Of a stretch of DNA of 48,093 nt, positions 1 through 9,180 are shown one piece after another (position 1 is the stretch's first letter; each line of letters opens with the position of its first letter). The notes beneath the pieces are model-generated. The model had not been told where the DNA came from and made no database searches. It worked only from the letters and a program-made list of their open reading frames with translations. The DNA is from Arthrobacter cheniae (GTDB taxonomy: Bacteria; Actinomycetota; Actinomycetes; Actinomycetales; Micrococcaceae): positions 438-48,530 of the forward strand of contig NZ_QZVT01000016.1 in NCBI RefSeq assembly GCF_003602275.1. Direction: 5' to 3'. Made by a program: the position numbers and the translations under genes.

Positions 1-520
1 CGGACCGAGAACGGAAATCTGCAGCGTCGGTGCCTGAAGCATCTTTTCCCCAAGGAGAACTGCACCGCCTGCAACTCTTGGTCCATCCAAGGTGATCACG
101 AAATCCCTCTTTCATTGAGACCGTCCTGCCTGTGTCCCATCGAAGAGGTGAATGAAGAAGCGAACAAGAGTGGTGACTACGCGCCTCGTCATCGGACTAC
201 TCACTTGCGGTACTCGCTCCGGGATTCCCGTTCTTCCGCCGATCTGCTCGCAGGGGCCAGGACGACCGCAAGCCACCTGGATCGGTCAACAGGAGGCCGC
301 CCCGCGCAATAGGCAACGGCAACCTGTTCCTGACCTTCCTCAGCCAGGAGCCGCACAGCGCGCGGGTCCCCGCAATACCCGGGACTCTTTGCTGGGTAAT
401 CAATTACTGTCGGAAATAGGCTTGGAAATTATCGGATAGTTTCATCACCGATGATCTGTCGTAGAGGCCCGGAGCGGAGCGTGGGATCAAGCCCACCGAG
501 GATGGGGCATCGGCGCCGAC
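1..520. other. No recognisable gene
   Basis: Only short overlapping frames occur here, with no convincing ribosome-binding site and no recognisable domain. The segment precedes a decayed OYE gene and probably consists of eroded coding DNA. Confidence 0.4.
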
Positions 521-960
521 ATGATCAAGTCGATGGGCGGCGTGGCTGGAGTCCAGCTTGGTCACACCGGTTGCAAGGGAAGCCTCGTCATGCCATGGGA
601 GCGTGGCCATATGCTACCGTCCGAGCACGAAGTAGGCACTTTTGGTGGGATGGTAAAGAACGCCACCCGTGTACGAGACAAAGTAGGTATCCCTATCGCT
701 ACGAGCTGGAACCTGGGCCAGCCTGAACTTGCAATAAGGTGATCGAGGAAGAGCTGCTCGACCTTATGTATCTGGACCGTCCTGTCCTCGGCAACGCGCG
801 CTGGCCTGTCTGCGGGGTTCGGCTGCTGGGCTACCAGGACTCCTTTGGCCTCGTTCCCGAGGATTGGGCCTGGTGGCTCCGCAACCTTCGAGGCGCCGAT
901 GAAGCCATCGGTTGGCCAGCAGCCACGAACGGCGCAACCCAGCCTGATGTTGCCGGAGTA
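521..960 (+). pseudogene. Old Yellow Enzyme (NADH:flavin oxidoreductase) remnant
   Basis: Two pieces of an OYE/YqjM-like reductase remain. The first (about 521-610) encodes the flavin-pocket segment GGVAGVQLGHTG, resembling the family GVQLGHAGRK motif. The reading then jumps to the C-terminal part, with the segments GIPIATSWNLGQPELA and, one frame over, EEELLDLMYLDRPVLGNARW, which match the end of the TIM barrel. Roughly 170 residues of barrel are missing between them, and a one-base deletion near position 733 shifts the frame from the first piece to the tail. The N-terminus before 521 is also unrecognisable. The gene cannot make an active enzyme. An intact but different OYE lies at 1946. The family assignment rests on remembered motifs, not on a search. 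Confidence 0.7.
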
Positions 961-1061
961 TCGACGTCCGCCCCGTGATTGAGGAAACTGCTCTCGTGCA
1001 GGAACTCGCCGACCTAAAAGCAGAACTCAAACCGGCTTAAACCACGCAGAGCGTCAAGCGA

Positions 1062-1090
1062 AGTCCTGACCACTAAAAGGTCAGGGCTTT
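1062..1090 (+). terminator. Hairpin terminator after the OYE remnant
   Basis: A 10-bp stem (arms 1062-1071 and 1079-1088, one G-T pair) with a 7-nt loop is followed by TT. It sits 100 bp downstream of the OYE remnant and probably was its terminator. Confidence 0.5.
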
Positions 1091-1431
1091 GCAGCCTAAT
1101 CAGGAAGTTCAAAGCACTAGCTCCTACAGATAGGGGCCGTAGCGGCATGAGAACGGACAGTGTTTCGCCTTGGCTGTCTTATATCCCATCGGATGCGAGA
1201 GAGCCCTGCCGTTGAGTCCCAACCGGTCGGTGACAGGACAAAGGTCTCGGACACGAGGTACGGAACACGATGCGCCGTTCTCCTGCTCGTACTTGAGGTG
1301 CGCTCGAGGGGCGGTCGTTCTTCGAACAAGCCGTTAGTTTTTGCTATGTCAGCTTTTCGACCAGGCCACCGCTTCAGTGCACGGGGGCGGACGGAGGGCA
1401 GTTGCCTTGACTGATCGTCTTCCGAGTGTTC
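1091..1431. other. Intergenic, nothing recognised
   Basis: There is no supported gene, RNA or repeat. Short frames on both strands are not family-like. Confidence 0.4.
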
Positions 1432-1779
1432 TTACAGTGTGGCGGCCGGAGTACTCACAAGCGGTTTTTCGTTGAGGAGTTCTGCATTGATTAGCGCATC
1501 AATCAAGCCGGGGAAGCGGGCATTAAGGTCTTCAGTCCGAAGCACACTCACGATCGACGTCCCCTGATAGCGCTGTTCGATCACGCCCGCTTCACGTAGT
1601 ACGCGAAAGTGATGCGTGGAGGTGGATTTCGTCACTGGTAGCTCGAAGGCGCTGCAGGCCTGAGCTCTATGGTCACGAGCGAGCTGACCGATGATTCGCC
1701 GGCGGATCGGATCAGCGGCCGCTCCCAGGACATTGTCCAGCTGAATGTCCTCGCGATGGGGGTGTTCAAGGGTGCGCAC
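1432..1779 (-). CDS. ArsR-family winged-helix transcriptional regulator
   Basis: This is a 115-residue protein with the ArsR fold. Helices around residues 15-45 (LGAAADPIRRRIIGQLA) lead into the recognition helix region STSTHHFRVLREAGVIEQRYQG, split here as STSTHHFRVL and REAGVIEQRYQG, and then a beta wing. No Cys-x-Cys metal site is visible, so it is more likely a small-molecule or redox sensor than an arsenite sensor. It is divergent from the OYE reductase at 1946 and shares a 166-bp intergenic region with a perfect 7-bp dyad, which suggests that it represses that gene and itself. ArsR proteins of about 110-120 residues paired with flavin oxidoreductases are common. The function in this window is inferred. 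Confidence 0.85.
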   Translation of the reverse strand: MRTLEHPHREDIQLDNVLGAAADPIRRRIIGQLARDHRAQACSAFELPVTKSTSTHHFRVLREAGVIEQRYQGTSIVSVLRTEDLNARFPGLIDALINAELLNEKPLVSTPAATL

Positions 1780-1811
1780 AGCCTCAACCCTCCCATAAAA
1801 CGAATGCTTGC

Positions 1812-1833
1812 TAGTACGAGTTTTGCCGTACTA
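1812..1833. promoter_or_regulatory. Candidate operator between arsR-type gene and OYE
   Basis: A perfect inverted repeat, TAGTACG (1812-1818) and CGTACTA (1827-1833) with an 8-bp spacer, lies 33 bp before the repressor start on one strand and 113 bp before the OYE start on the other. Its place and symmetry suit an ArsR dimer. Confidence 0.45.
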
Positions 1834-1945
1834 CGATAACCATCATACAACCACTCGCAAAGGTCGGATCGACGAGTGAGAGCGGTCGTAAAGGCCAGCC
1901 TCCAATGTTTCCCCAATTCCGTCTTTCACTCCACAGGAGATTTAC

Positions 1946-3049
1946 ATGACTGATGTCACCCCGCTCTGGTCACCCATTCGGATCGGTTCCACTGAACTGG
2001 ACAACCGCATTGCACTGGCTCCCATGACCCGGATCAGCGCAACCGAAGACGGACATGCCACAGAGAAAATGGCTTCATACTATGAGCGATTTGCCCACGG
2101 AGGCTTCGGGCTGCTGATCACGGAAGGGATCTATCCCGACACGGCGCACAGTCAGGGCTACCACTTCCAGCCAGGTATCGCCACGAAGGAGCAGGCCCAA
2201 TCCTGGGTGAAAGTCGTCGACGGCGTCCACGCTGCGGGGGCACGAATCTTCGCTCAGCTGATGCACGCAGGAGCTCAAAGCCAGGGCAACCGTTTCGTGA
2301 ACTCGGCGGTAGGACCATCAGCGGTAGCGCCCAAGGGCGAGCAACTAGGGTTCTACCGCGGTGAAGGCCCCTACCCTGTTCCCTCGGAGATCACCCCGGA
2401 TCAGATGGCCCAGGTCCGTGAAGGCTTCGTGACAGCCGCTCTGCACGCGAAAGAGGCCGGCTTCGACGGTGTCGAAATCCATGGTGCCAACGGGTACCTG
2501 CTTGATCAGTTCCTCACCGACTACATGAACCAGCGCACCGACACCTACGGTGGCTCACCCGAAAACAGGGTCCGCTTTGCCGCGGAGATCTGCCGGGACG
2601 TTCGAGCAGCTGTAGGCCCGGACATGACCGTGGGCATCCGCATCTCGCAAGGCAAGGTCAGCGACAATGACCACCGATGGAGCGGGACCGTCGACGAAGC
2701 GAGAGTAATTTTCTCAACGCTGGGCGCCACCGGGATCGACTACATCCACACCACCGAGTACCAGGCGACGGAGCCCGCATTCGATGACTCCGAGGAATCG
2801 TTGGCTGCGCTTGCCAAGCAGTATTCGGAGGTGACCGTAATCGCCAACGGCAAGCTCGATGACCCGGAAACGGCGGCGTCCATGTTGAACCATGGTGCAG
2901 CGGACGTTATCGCGCTCGGCAAGGGCGCCCTGGCCAACCGAAACTGGCCGCACCTCGTCCGGCACGGCCTGGAATTTCGCGAACTAGACCCGTCCGTATT
3001 CGCGCCCTTGGCAGATGTCAAAGACTGGGAACTGACAAACCCAAGGTAA
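1946..3049 (+). CDS. NADH:flavin oxidoreductase, Old Yellow Enzyme family
   Basis: This 367-residue protein is full length for an OYE-class FMN reductase, which uses NAD(P)H to reduce activated C=C bonds of electrophiles in the cytoplasm. It reads clearly as the family: an N-terminal LDNRIALAPMTR strand, the AQLMHAGAQS flavin pocket, the GFDGVEIHGANGYLLDQFL barrel strand with the His-x-x-Asn pair that binds substrate, the Y-G-G-S-x-x-N-R loop, and the phosphate-binding end (IANGKLDDPE, ALGKGALANRNWP). The ATG at 1946 has a good AGGAGA site 7 bp upstream. It is divergent from an ArsR-type repressor with a dyad between them and is followed by a strong hairpin. The physiological substrate cannot be told from sequence. 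Confidence 0.92.
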   Translation: MTDVTPLWSPIRIGSTELDNRIALAPMTRISATEDGHATEKMASYYERFAHGGFGLLITEGIYPDTAHSQGYHFQPGIATKEQAQSWVKVVDGVHAAGARIFAQLMHAGAQSQGNRFVNSAVGPSAVAPKGEQLGFYRGEGPYPVPSEITPDQMAQVREGFVTAALHAKEAGFDGVEIHGANGYLLDQFLTDYMNQRTDTYGGSPENRVRFAAEICRDVRAAVGPDMTVGIRISQGKVSDNDHRWSGTVDEARVIFSTLGATGIDYIHTTEYQATEPAFDDSEESLAALAKQYSEVTVIANGKLDDPETAASMLNHGAADVIALGKGALANRNWPHLVRHGLEFRELDPSVFAPLADVKDWELTNPR

Positions 3050-3060
3050 CGGAAGCCCCA

Positions 3061-3105
3061 TACCTGACGGACCGGGCATGGCGACCCAGCCCGGTCCGTC
3101 AGGTA
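3061..3105 (+). terminator. Strong hairpin terminator after the OYE gene
   Basis: A perfect 17-bp inverted repeat (3061-3077 and 3089-3105) encloses an 11-nt loop, 11 bp past the OYE stop. It has no U-tract, as is usual in high-GC actinobacteria. Confidence 0.8.
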
Positions 3106-3164
3106 CCCAGCATCTAGTAAGGGGTCCTCGGGAATCAATATCAACGACACATTTGCAGCATCAT

Positions 3165-3202
3165 AGGTGCTAGGCCACTTAAATCGTCGAGGCCTAGCAC
3201 CT
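3165..3202. repeat. Second perfect hairpin
   Basis: A 12-bp perfect inverted repeat (3165-3176 and 3191-3202; AGGTGCTAGGCC) has a 14-nt AT-rich loop. It lies 60 bp after the OYE terminator. It could be a terminator for the opposite strand or a protein site. Confidence 0.5.
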
Positions 3203-3681
3203 GATAATTCGACTATCGAAAGCCCTTGCTGGACGTGGAAGAATATTAGGATCTCCTCGAAGCGAGCGGCAAAGAACCACCTCACTCACCCTTTACCGCT
3301 CACCCTGACACCACAAGGAAAAGATAGAAGCGGGGGCGGCACCCCCAGGTCCTCGATCCACAGCGATCCGATGTGCTACTGGTGGTGTAGGCCAGATCCT
3401 TCAAAGCAACAGTTCGACACCCCCTGTACCTGGTGAGGTGATTCGTTCTAACCGGCGCTGGTTGTGCTGGCATAGATCTGCTTCGCCGTCGGAGCGTAAT
3501 TGCAGGCAGGCAGGCCGCCGGGTCGAGGTCTTCGTTCCACAAGAACGCGCTCTTGGTGCTGACACGGATGAACCGGAGGATTACATCGAGGGCGCGACCT
3601 TGCGAGGCGATAGCAGACTCCTAACTCCCTGGAAATGGAGTGCCAGTCTGAGCGCCGTAGAGGCGGTGGTGTGCGCGGGGT
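3203..3681. other. Long gene-free leader before the permease
   Basis: No gene, tRNA or known riboswitch could be recognised. I looked for a c-di-AMP (ydaO-type) aptamer because potassium transporters follow, and did not find its conserved core. Confidence 0.4.
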
Positions 3682-3717
3682 GTTAAGGATGCGTTAAGAC
3701 CCGCTGTCGGGTGTTTT
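3682..3717 (+). promoter_or_regulatory. Direct repeat GTTAAG x2 and small hairpin upstream of permease
   Basis: GTTAAG occurs at 3682-3687 and 3693-3698, eleven bases apart, which is the spacing of OmpR/PhoB-type response-regulator half-sites. A 5-bp stem (3699-3703, 3708-3712) followed by GTTTTT comes directly after. The site is about 110 bp before the permease start and may couple it to a two-component system. No such regulator is in this window. Confidence 0.3.
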
Positions 3718-3808
3718 TCGGTGGATAGGCTCGCTTGGTTATGTGCGTGGCTCGGCCATGTGCGTTGTCCCGTGCACCCTGTGCATGCTGCAGGCCTGAA
3801 GGATGTTG

Positions 3809-5785
3809 ATGACTGCTCCTGTGGAGTACGCCGTTCCCGCGACCGTTCCAGTCTCTTCGAAAAGATCAGCGCCGACGGGGCGTGTGCGTCAGTGGTTGCT
3901 CGCGAACCGGGTGCAACCCGTGGGGCCGGCGTCCGAGGAAAGCCACGCCAAGCCCAGTGCTTGGTGGAAGGTCATGTGTCTGACCGGGGTGGACTACTTC
4001 TCCACTCTGTCCTACCTGCCAGGCATCGCGGCCCTGGCCGCGGGTGCATTGTCGCCGTTGGCGACCCTGTTGATCGTTGTGCTGACCCTGCTGGGCATGC
4101 TGCCGATGTATCGGCGGGTGGCCCGGGAGAGCCCGAACGGGCAAGGCTCGGTGGCAATGCTGGAGCGGCTTCTGCCGTTCTGGCGGGGCAAAGTCTTCGT
4201 GCTGATACTGCTGGGCTTCGTCGCAACGTCGTGGATCATCACCATCACCTTGTCCTCGGCGGATGCGACGGTGCACCTGCTGGAGAACCCGTTCCTGCCC
4301 TCCTTCCTCGACGGGCAGGCGGTCCTGATCACGGTGGTGTTCCTGCTGATCCTGGGAGGCGTGTTCCTGCTGGGCTTCAGTGAAGCGGTGATCGTCGCGA
4401 TTCCGCTGGTCGCGGTGTTCCTGGTTCTGAACGCGGTGATCATCGTCGTCGGAGTGCAGGCAGTTCTCACCGAACCCGGAGCGCTGACCGCGTGGACGGA
4501 CGCCCTGACCCGGGCCGGCAGCATCGGTGACGTCGTCGGGCCGGCCCTCATCGCGTTTCCGCTGCTGGTCCTGGGCTTGTCCGGTTTCGAGACCGGGGTG
4601 AGCATGATGCCGCTCGTCGCGGCGAAGGGTGCCACGGACGAGGAACGCCTGGCGTCCCGGATCCGGAACACGAAGAAGCTGCTGACCGTCGCAGCCCTGA
4701 TTATGAGCGTGTACCTGCTGGCGAGCAGTTTCATCACCACGGTGCTCATCCCAGCCGAAGCCTTTGAAGAAGGTGGGGAGGCCAGCGGCCGCGCTCTGGC
4801 GTATCTGGCGCATGAGCGGCTCGGCGACGGTTTTGGTACCGCCTATGACATCAGCAGCATCCTGATCCTCTGGTTTGCGGGCGCGTCGGCGATGGCAGGT
4901 TTGATCAACATCGTGCCCAGATATCTGCCCTCCTACGGGATGGCACCGGAGTGGGGCCGGGCGGTCCGCCCGGTCGTCCTCGTCTACACGGCGTTGAGCA
5001 TTCTCATCACTATCGGCTTCAACGCCGACGTCAACGCTCAGGCGGGCGCCTACGCCACCGGGATCCTGGCCATGATGGTTTCCGGGTCCATCGCCGTCAC
5101 CATCAGTGCCATCCGCCGTCGCCAGCGGCCGGCGTCAATCGCTTTCGCTGTTCTCACCCTGGTGCTGCTCTACGCATTGGTCGCCAATATCATCGAAAAG
5201 CCCGACGGCATCGTGATCTCCGGTTTCTTTATCGCCGGCATCGTCGTGGTGTCCCTCATCTCCCGCATCACCCGGACCACCGAACTCCGAGCGGATGTCA
5301 TCGAGTTCGACGACATGGCGCGGTCCTTCGTCACCGACTCCATCACCTTCGACGGCCGCCTGAACCTCGTCGCGCACCGCCGGCAAGCAGGAGATGTCGC
5401 AGAATATGCGGCAAAGGAAGCGGACCAACGGGACTTGAACCCGGTACCGGGCAGCGCGGACATCGTCTTCCTCGAGATCGACGTCGTCGACCCGTCCGAG
5501 TTCAGCAACAAATTGCGGGTCCGGGGTATCACCGTCGGCGATCACCGGATCCTGCGCGCAGAAAGCCCGGCAGCCCCGAACGCGATGGCCGCGGTCCTGC
5601 TCGCCCTGCGCGATTCCACCGGCGTCAACCCGCACGCCCACTTCGAATGGGCCGAAGGCAACCCCCTGGCCCACCTGATGCGATACCTCCTCCTCGGCCG
5701 AGGCGACACAGCACCCGTCGTGCGGGAGGTCATCCGGCAGCAGGAACCCGATCCCACCCTCCGGCCACGGGTGCATGTCGGCTGA
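3809..5785 (+). CDS. APC-superfamily permease, KimA-like (probable K+ importer)
   Basis: This membrane protein of 658 residues has about 12 hydrophobic segments between residues 55 and 485, beginning with the conserved [20 protein letters not shown] helix, and a soluble C-terminal domain of about 170 residues. The length and the cytoplasmic tail fit the KimA-type branch of APC transporters, of which Bacillus KimA is a proton-coupled K+ importer, better than ordinary amino-acid permeases of 450-500 residues. The next gene is a TrkH/KtrB potassium subunit, which supports a role in potassium uptake. I prefer the ATG at 3809, because GAAGGA ends 5 bp before it, over the ATG at 3803, which overlaps that site. 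The substrate is inferred. Amino-acid transport remains possible. Confidence 0.75.
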   Translation: MTAPVEYAVPATVPVSSKRSAPTGRVRQWLLANRVQPVGPASEESHAKPSAWWKVMCLTGVDYFSTLSYLPGIAALAAGALSPLATLLIVVLTLLGMLPMYRRVARESPNGQGSVAMLERLLPFWRGKVFVLILLGFVATSWIITITLSSADATVHLLENPFLPSFLDGQAVLITVVFLLILGGVFLLGFSEAVIVAIPLVAVFLVLNAVIIVVGVQAVLTEPGALTAWTDALTRAGSIGDVVGPALIAFPLLVLGLSGFETGVSMMPLVAAKGATDEERLASRIRNTKKLLTVAALIMSVYLLASSFITTVLIPAEAFEEGGEASGRALAYLAHERLGDGFGTAYDISSILILWFAGASAMAGLINIVPRYLPSYGMAPEWGRAVRPVVLVYTALSILITIGFNADVNAQAGAYATGILAMMVSGSIAVTISAIRRRQRPASIAFAVLTLVLLYALVANIIEKPDGIVISGFFIAGIVVVSLISRITRTTELRADVIEFDDMARSFVTDSITFDGRLNLVAHRRQAGDVAEYAAKEADQRDLNPVPGSADIVFLEIDVVDPSEFSNKLRVRGITVGDHRILRAESPAAPNAMAAVLLALRDSTGVNPHAHFEWAEGNPLAHLMRYLLLGRGDTAPVVREVIRQQEPDPTLRPRVHVG

Positions 5786-5910
5786 CAAGCAGACAACCAC
5801 GACCCACACGGTGGCGTAGTTACCTGCCCCAGGCAAGAGCCTGCCGAACGCCCTTCCATACAAGGTGCGGTCATCACACGGGCATCACACAATGACGGAG
5901 AGATTCACTG

Positions 5911-7326
5911 GTGGCAGAACGATCGACCCGGGTCAAAGTGACCGAACGGGTAACTGGCGCAGAACGACTGACAAGGATGCGCCGAGACATCACGGACTTC
6001 AGCAGTAAAGCCCTCACCCCGGTTCGCCTGGTACCACTAGCGTTCGCTGTCACGATCCTCATCGGCGCCAGCCTCCTCATGCTCCCGGCATCACGCGCCT
6101 CGGACAACACCGACCAGATGCCAGCACTGTTCACCGCAGTATCAGCGGTCTGCGTCACAGGCCTCATCACCGTCGACACCGCGACGTTCTGGAGCCCGTT
6201 CGGGCAGGGAGTAATTCTTGCCCTCATCCAGGTCGGCGGGTTCGGAATCATGACGCTGGCGACCCTCCTGGCATTACTGGTCCGCAAGCGCCTCGGCATC
6301 CGCAGCCAACTGGTAGCCCAGTCCGAAAGCCACACCGTGAACTTCGGCGACGTCCGCCGGGTCCTCACCAGGGTCGCCGCGATCATGGCCGTCGTCGAAG
6401 GCGTCACCGCCATCATCCTCACCGCCCGGTTCCGCATCGCGTACGACGACGACCTGCCCACCGCCCTCTGGCACGGAGCGTTCCACTCCATCTCAGCGTT
6501 CAACAACGCCGGGTTCTCCCTCTTCAGCGATAACCTCATCCCATTCGTCGACGATCCATGGATCATCGTTCCCATCAGCACCGCCATCATCCTCGGAGCG
6601 ATCGGGTTCCCGGTCATCATCGAACTGCTCCGCAAGAGCCCATACAAAAAGACCTGGACCATTCACACCCGCCTCACCATCTACGGCACCCTGCTGCTCC
6701 TGGCGCTGGGCATCACCTTGTTCGCGGCCTTCGAATGGAACAGACCCGAAACCCTTGGACCCTTGAGCGCCGGAGGGAAACTCGTCGCAGCAATCGGCGG
6801 CGGGGTTTTCCCCCGCACGGCAGGGTTCAACAGCATCAACTACGGTGTGGCCGCCCCCGAAACACTGCTGATCACGAACATCCTCATGTTCATCGGCGGC
6901 GGCAGCGCCGGAACCGCCGGCGGCATCAAGATCACCACCTTCCTCGTCCTGGGCTTCGCGATTTGGAACGAAATCCGTGGACGTGAGCAAGTCAGCATCA
7001 ATAACCGGTCCATTGCCTCCTCCGTTCAACGCCAAGCCCTCTCCGTGGCACTCCTCGGGATCGGCGCCGTCATTCTGGGTACCGTGCTGCTCCTGGTTTC
7101 CACGGACTACGGATTTGAACAAGTCCTCTTCGAATCCGTCTCCGCCTTCGCCACCGTCGGACTCAGCACAGGCATTACTTACCATTTGCCTCACAGCGCC
7201 CAATTCGTCCTCATGGCCCTGATGTTCATCGGACGCATCGGCACCATAACCGTCGCCGCCGCCCTGGCACTGACCAACAAACCCGTCCTCTACCGCCTGC
7301 CCGAAGAACGCCCCATCATCGGCTGA
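5911..7326 (+). CDS. TrkH/KtrB-family potassium uptake subunit
   Basis: This 471-residue ion channel subunit shows the four pore-loop repeats of the superfamily of K+ transporters, each with the selectivity-filter glycine: SAVCVTGL, SAFNNAGFS, FPRTAGFNS and SAFATVGLS. Membrane segments run through the whole protein. KtrB-type subunits normally work with a soluble KtrA/TrkA nucleotide-binding ring, but no such gene is beside it, so the partner must be elsewhere. The start is GTG with GGAGAGA about 7 bp upstream. It follows the KimA-like gene by 125 bp on the same strand and probably belongs to the same potassium-acquisition unit. The family assignment is secure. Ion preference (K+ or Na+) cannot be read from the sequence. 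Confidence 0.93.
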   Translation: MAERSTRVKVTERVTGAERLTRMRRDITDFSSKALTPVRLVPLAFAVTILIGASLLMLPASRASDNTDQMPALFTAVSAVCVTGLITVDTATFWSPFGQGVILALIQVGGFGIMTLATLLALLVRKRLGIRSQLVAQSESHTVNFGDVRRVLTRVAAIMAVVEGVTAIILTARFRIAYDDDLPTALWHGAFHSISAFNNAGFSLFSDNLIPFVDDPWIIVPISTAIILGAIGFPVIIELLRKSPYKKTWTIHTRLTIYGTLLLLALGITLFAAFEWNRPETLGPLSAGGKLVAAIGGGVFPRTAGFNSINYGVAAPETLLITNILMFIGGGSAGTAGGIKITTFLVLGFAIWNEIRGREQVSINNRSIASSVQRQALSVALLGIGAVILGTVLLLVSTDYGFEQVLFESVSAFATVGLSTGITYHLPHSAQFVLMALMFIGRIGTITVAAALALTNKPVLYRLPEERPIIG

Positions 7327-7470
7327 CAGGACCACCCCCACCGCGCACTGACACCCCAAAGTTCACAACCCGGCACCCTGCTCGAGGCAAAAAAATGCCC
7401 GTCGGCCGATTGGCTGACGTACTTCATGGATAGCTGTTGAGTCTTCAGTGGCCGCGCGGTCTAATACGGT

Positions 7471-7854
7471 ATGGCGATGACGACCAGAGTGCTCAGCGTC
7501 TCTGTTCCGGTGGCCGATCAAGACGCTGCGCTGACGTTCTACACCGAAGTGCTCGGATGCGAACTGCGCACAAACGTACAAGTGTGGCAGGGAACGCGAC
7601 TGGTCGAGGTCGTGCCGCCAGGATCCAGTGCCGGCCTTGTACTCCTTCCACTCGACAGTGAAATTCCTGTCGCAATCCGATTGGGAACCCCGGACGCCCA
7701 ACAGGCTCATGACGCAATCCGAAGAGCAGGCGTTGCCCTGCACAACCAGGAGCTCATCCGGATGGAAGGAGCGCCAGCGATGTTCTCGTTCACCAATCCA
7801 GACGGCAACGGGTTGGTATTCCTAGAAAATACCGATCACCACGGTCCCGCGTGA
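7471..7854 (+). CDS. VOC-family (glyoxalase/bleomycin-resistance fold) protein
   Basis: This 127-residue protein has the beta-alpha-beta-beta-beta pattern of the vicinal-oxygen-chelate fold. It opens with RVLSVSVPVADQDAALTFYTEVLG and closes with FSFTNPDGNGLVFLE (each given here only as a landmark: VPVADQDAALTFY and TNPDGNGLVFLE). The C-terminal Glu is the usual metal ligand, and the N-terminal metal His is replaced (SVSVPV), so catalysis is doubtful. Such proteins act as lyases, dioxygenases or drug-binding proteins, and the specific role here is unknown. The ATG at 7471 or at 7477 could start it, and neither has a strong ribosome-binding site. Confidence 0.8.
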   Translation: MAMTTRVLSVSVPVADQDAALTFYTEVLGCELRTNVQVWQGTRLVEVVPPGSSAGLVLLPLDSEIPVAIRLGTPDAQQAHDAIRRAGVALHNQELIRMEGAPAMFSFTNPDGNGLVFLENTDHHGPA

Positions 7855-7895
7855 GCTCCGCAACGCGCCACTGAACAGCAGAAAGAACTACGAGC

Positions 7896-8180
7896 ATGGC
7901 GGACTCCCAACATTTGAATCTCATCTTCACCGCGCGTCTAGGCAAGGCACGTCCTGGAGACACATGGACCTGCGTTCAGCTTCCCGACTCGGCACTGATT
8001 TTCGGTACCCGAGGTCTGGTCAAGGTTGCAGGCACTATCGACGGTCACCCGTTCACCGGAGCGTTCATGGCCCTGGGAGATGGAACCCACAAGCTCCCGG
8101 TAGCTGCAGCGATCCGCAGGGCCATCGGCAAAGACGACGGTGACGACGTCGAAGTCCACCTCACCGAACGGCTGAACTGA
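7896..8180 (+). CDS. DUF1905-family protein
   Basis: This 94-residue protein looks like DUF1905, a small beta-rich domain of unknown function. Landmarks are the opening [20 protein letters not shown], the central [14 protein letters not shown] and the ending [19 protein letters not shown]. The family is often fused to or near bacteriocin-protection (YdeI/OmpD-like) domains, none of which is seen here. It follows the VOC gene by 41 bp on the same strand and may be cotranscribed. Confidence 0.75.
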   Translation: MADSQHLNLIFTARLGKARPGDTWTCVQLPDSALIFGTRGLVKVAGTIDGHPFTGAFMALGDGTHKLPVAAAIRRAIGKDDGDDVEVHLTERLN

Positions 8181-8218
8181 CCCAAAAGCTACAGGACGGA
8201 ACACAAGCCAACCGGAGA

Positions 8219-8551
8219 AAAGCCTTCGCCGCTTCCGCGGTTCCCAACCATGCTGCAGAAGCCTTCGTCTGCGATGCCTCCACGTCGCTGCGCCTGGCGG
8301 TACGCACCGCTCGTCTGTCGGATCAGGCAGCGCACCTCACCTCGGTCCTGGAATCAAGAACTGTCATCAATCTTGCCGCGGGCATCGTCATGGGCCAGAA
8401 CAGGTGCAGCCAGACAACGGCCATGAGTATCCTCTGGGCCGCCTCGAACAGCCGGAACATGAAACTCCGCGATATTGCAGCGCGCGTCGTATCAACCGCC
8501 AGCGACGAACCCCCAACCACCCACTTCGACCAACAATCCCTCACCGCATAA
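8219..8551 (+). pseudogene. Truncated GAF-ANTAR regulator
   Basis: Reading the plus strand to the TAA at 8549 gives the last GAF helix (SLRLAVRTARLSDQAAHL) followed by a nearly complete ANTAR domain with ESRTVINLAAGIVMGQNRCS, ILWAASNSRN and KLRDIAARVV. ANTAR domains bind paired-hexaloop RNA and act as antiterminators. The GAF domain that should come before is missing. The frame begins in unrelated sequence after the DUF1905 stop, with no start codon, so this is the 3' end of a deleted gene. It is convergent with the small-domain gene at 8586. Confidence 0.75.
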
Positions 8552-8585
8552 TCCAACGGACTCCAGGTGCATGAGATAACGATTC

Positions 8586-8807
8586 TCAGGTGTCCGCGTA
8601 CATCTCCGCCACGGCGACAGCGAGCAGATCCTCATCCAGTACCGGCAAGGGCATCAGCCCGTGCAGGTACGCGTCGACCTCCACCTCGTCGATGTCGCCG
8701 CCGATAGTGAAGTAGTAGACCCACAACCCATGGGTGCTGATGTACCCCTGCTTCATGACATCGGTGATCAGGGCCCGCAAAGCCTCATCTGAGTCGTCGT
8801 GACTCAT
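8586..8807 (-). CDS. Small protein of unnamed sensory-island family (copy 1)
   Basis: This 73-residue acidic protein has the pattern GLWVYYF...GGDIDEVEVDAYLHGL (shown in parts) and ends PLPVLDEDLLAVAVAEM. The same pattern recurs in 10860-11069, in a fragment at 10703-10803 and in the N-terminus of the GAF protein at 12638-13531. I do not recognise a named family. All copies lie beside ANTAR, GAF or PAS genes, so a role in that signalling system is a reasonable guess. It starts at an ATG. The predicted fold is two or three helices with no catalytic motif. Confidence 0.65.
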   Translation of the reverse strand: MSHDDSDEALRALITDVMKQGYISTHGLWVYYFTIGGDIDEVEVDAYLHGLMPLPVLDEDLLAVAVAEMYADT

Positions 8808-9180
8808 CGATGTACACCAACTTGTCCTCCTCGAAAGTAGCTGGGTGACACCACAAGCCTAAACAAGCCCTCCGGCACTCCGCAGGATGAAAACGTCCTT
8901 GCCCATAACAGCCCTCACGGGATGAGACGTCATCGATCTCCGACCGCCCCAATAGGGGATTACCCCGCTGAACGTGGCGTAGGAATCCCGCCACGTTCAG
9001 AAAAAGTCACACGCCGAGACAGGCGTGTGACTTTTCGTCAGGATGGCGGGCTTTTAAAGGATGGGTGGCGGGATCTAATAGCTCCAACGCAACGTCCCGC
9101 ATGCGGATCTACTTACGCACAGCGTTCAATATTTGTTCAACTCAGTAGGCTTCGTACGCCCACGGTTGGGGGTGGCGACT
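8808..9180. other. Gene-free stretch with one terminator
   Basis: Apart from the hairpin at 9002-9035 nothing is recognised. Confidence 0.4.
9002..9035. terminator. Bidirectional hairpin terminator
   Basis: A perfect 14-bp stem (9002-9015, AAAAGTCACACGCC, with 9022-9035) has a 6-nt loop. The arms end in A- and T-runs, so it can act on both strands. It lies between two minus-strand genes. Confidence 0.8.

Noticed and set aside
3203..3808. c-di-AMP (ydaO-type) riboswitch before the potassium permease
   Set aside because: The context invites it, but none of the conserved core segments could be found by eye.
3866..4813. Long minus-strand frames opposite the permease
   Set aside because: They are shadows of a high-GC gene, rich in Arg, Gln and His, with no domain.
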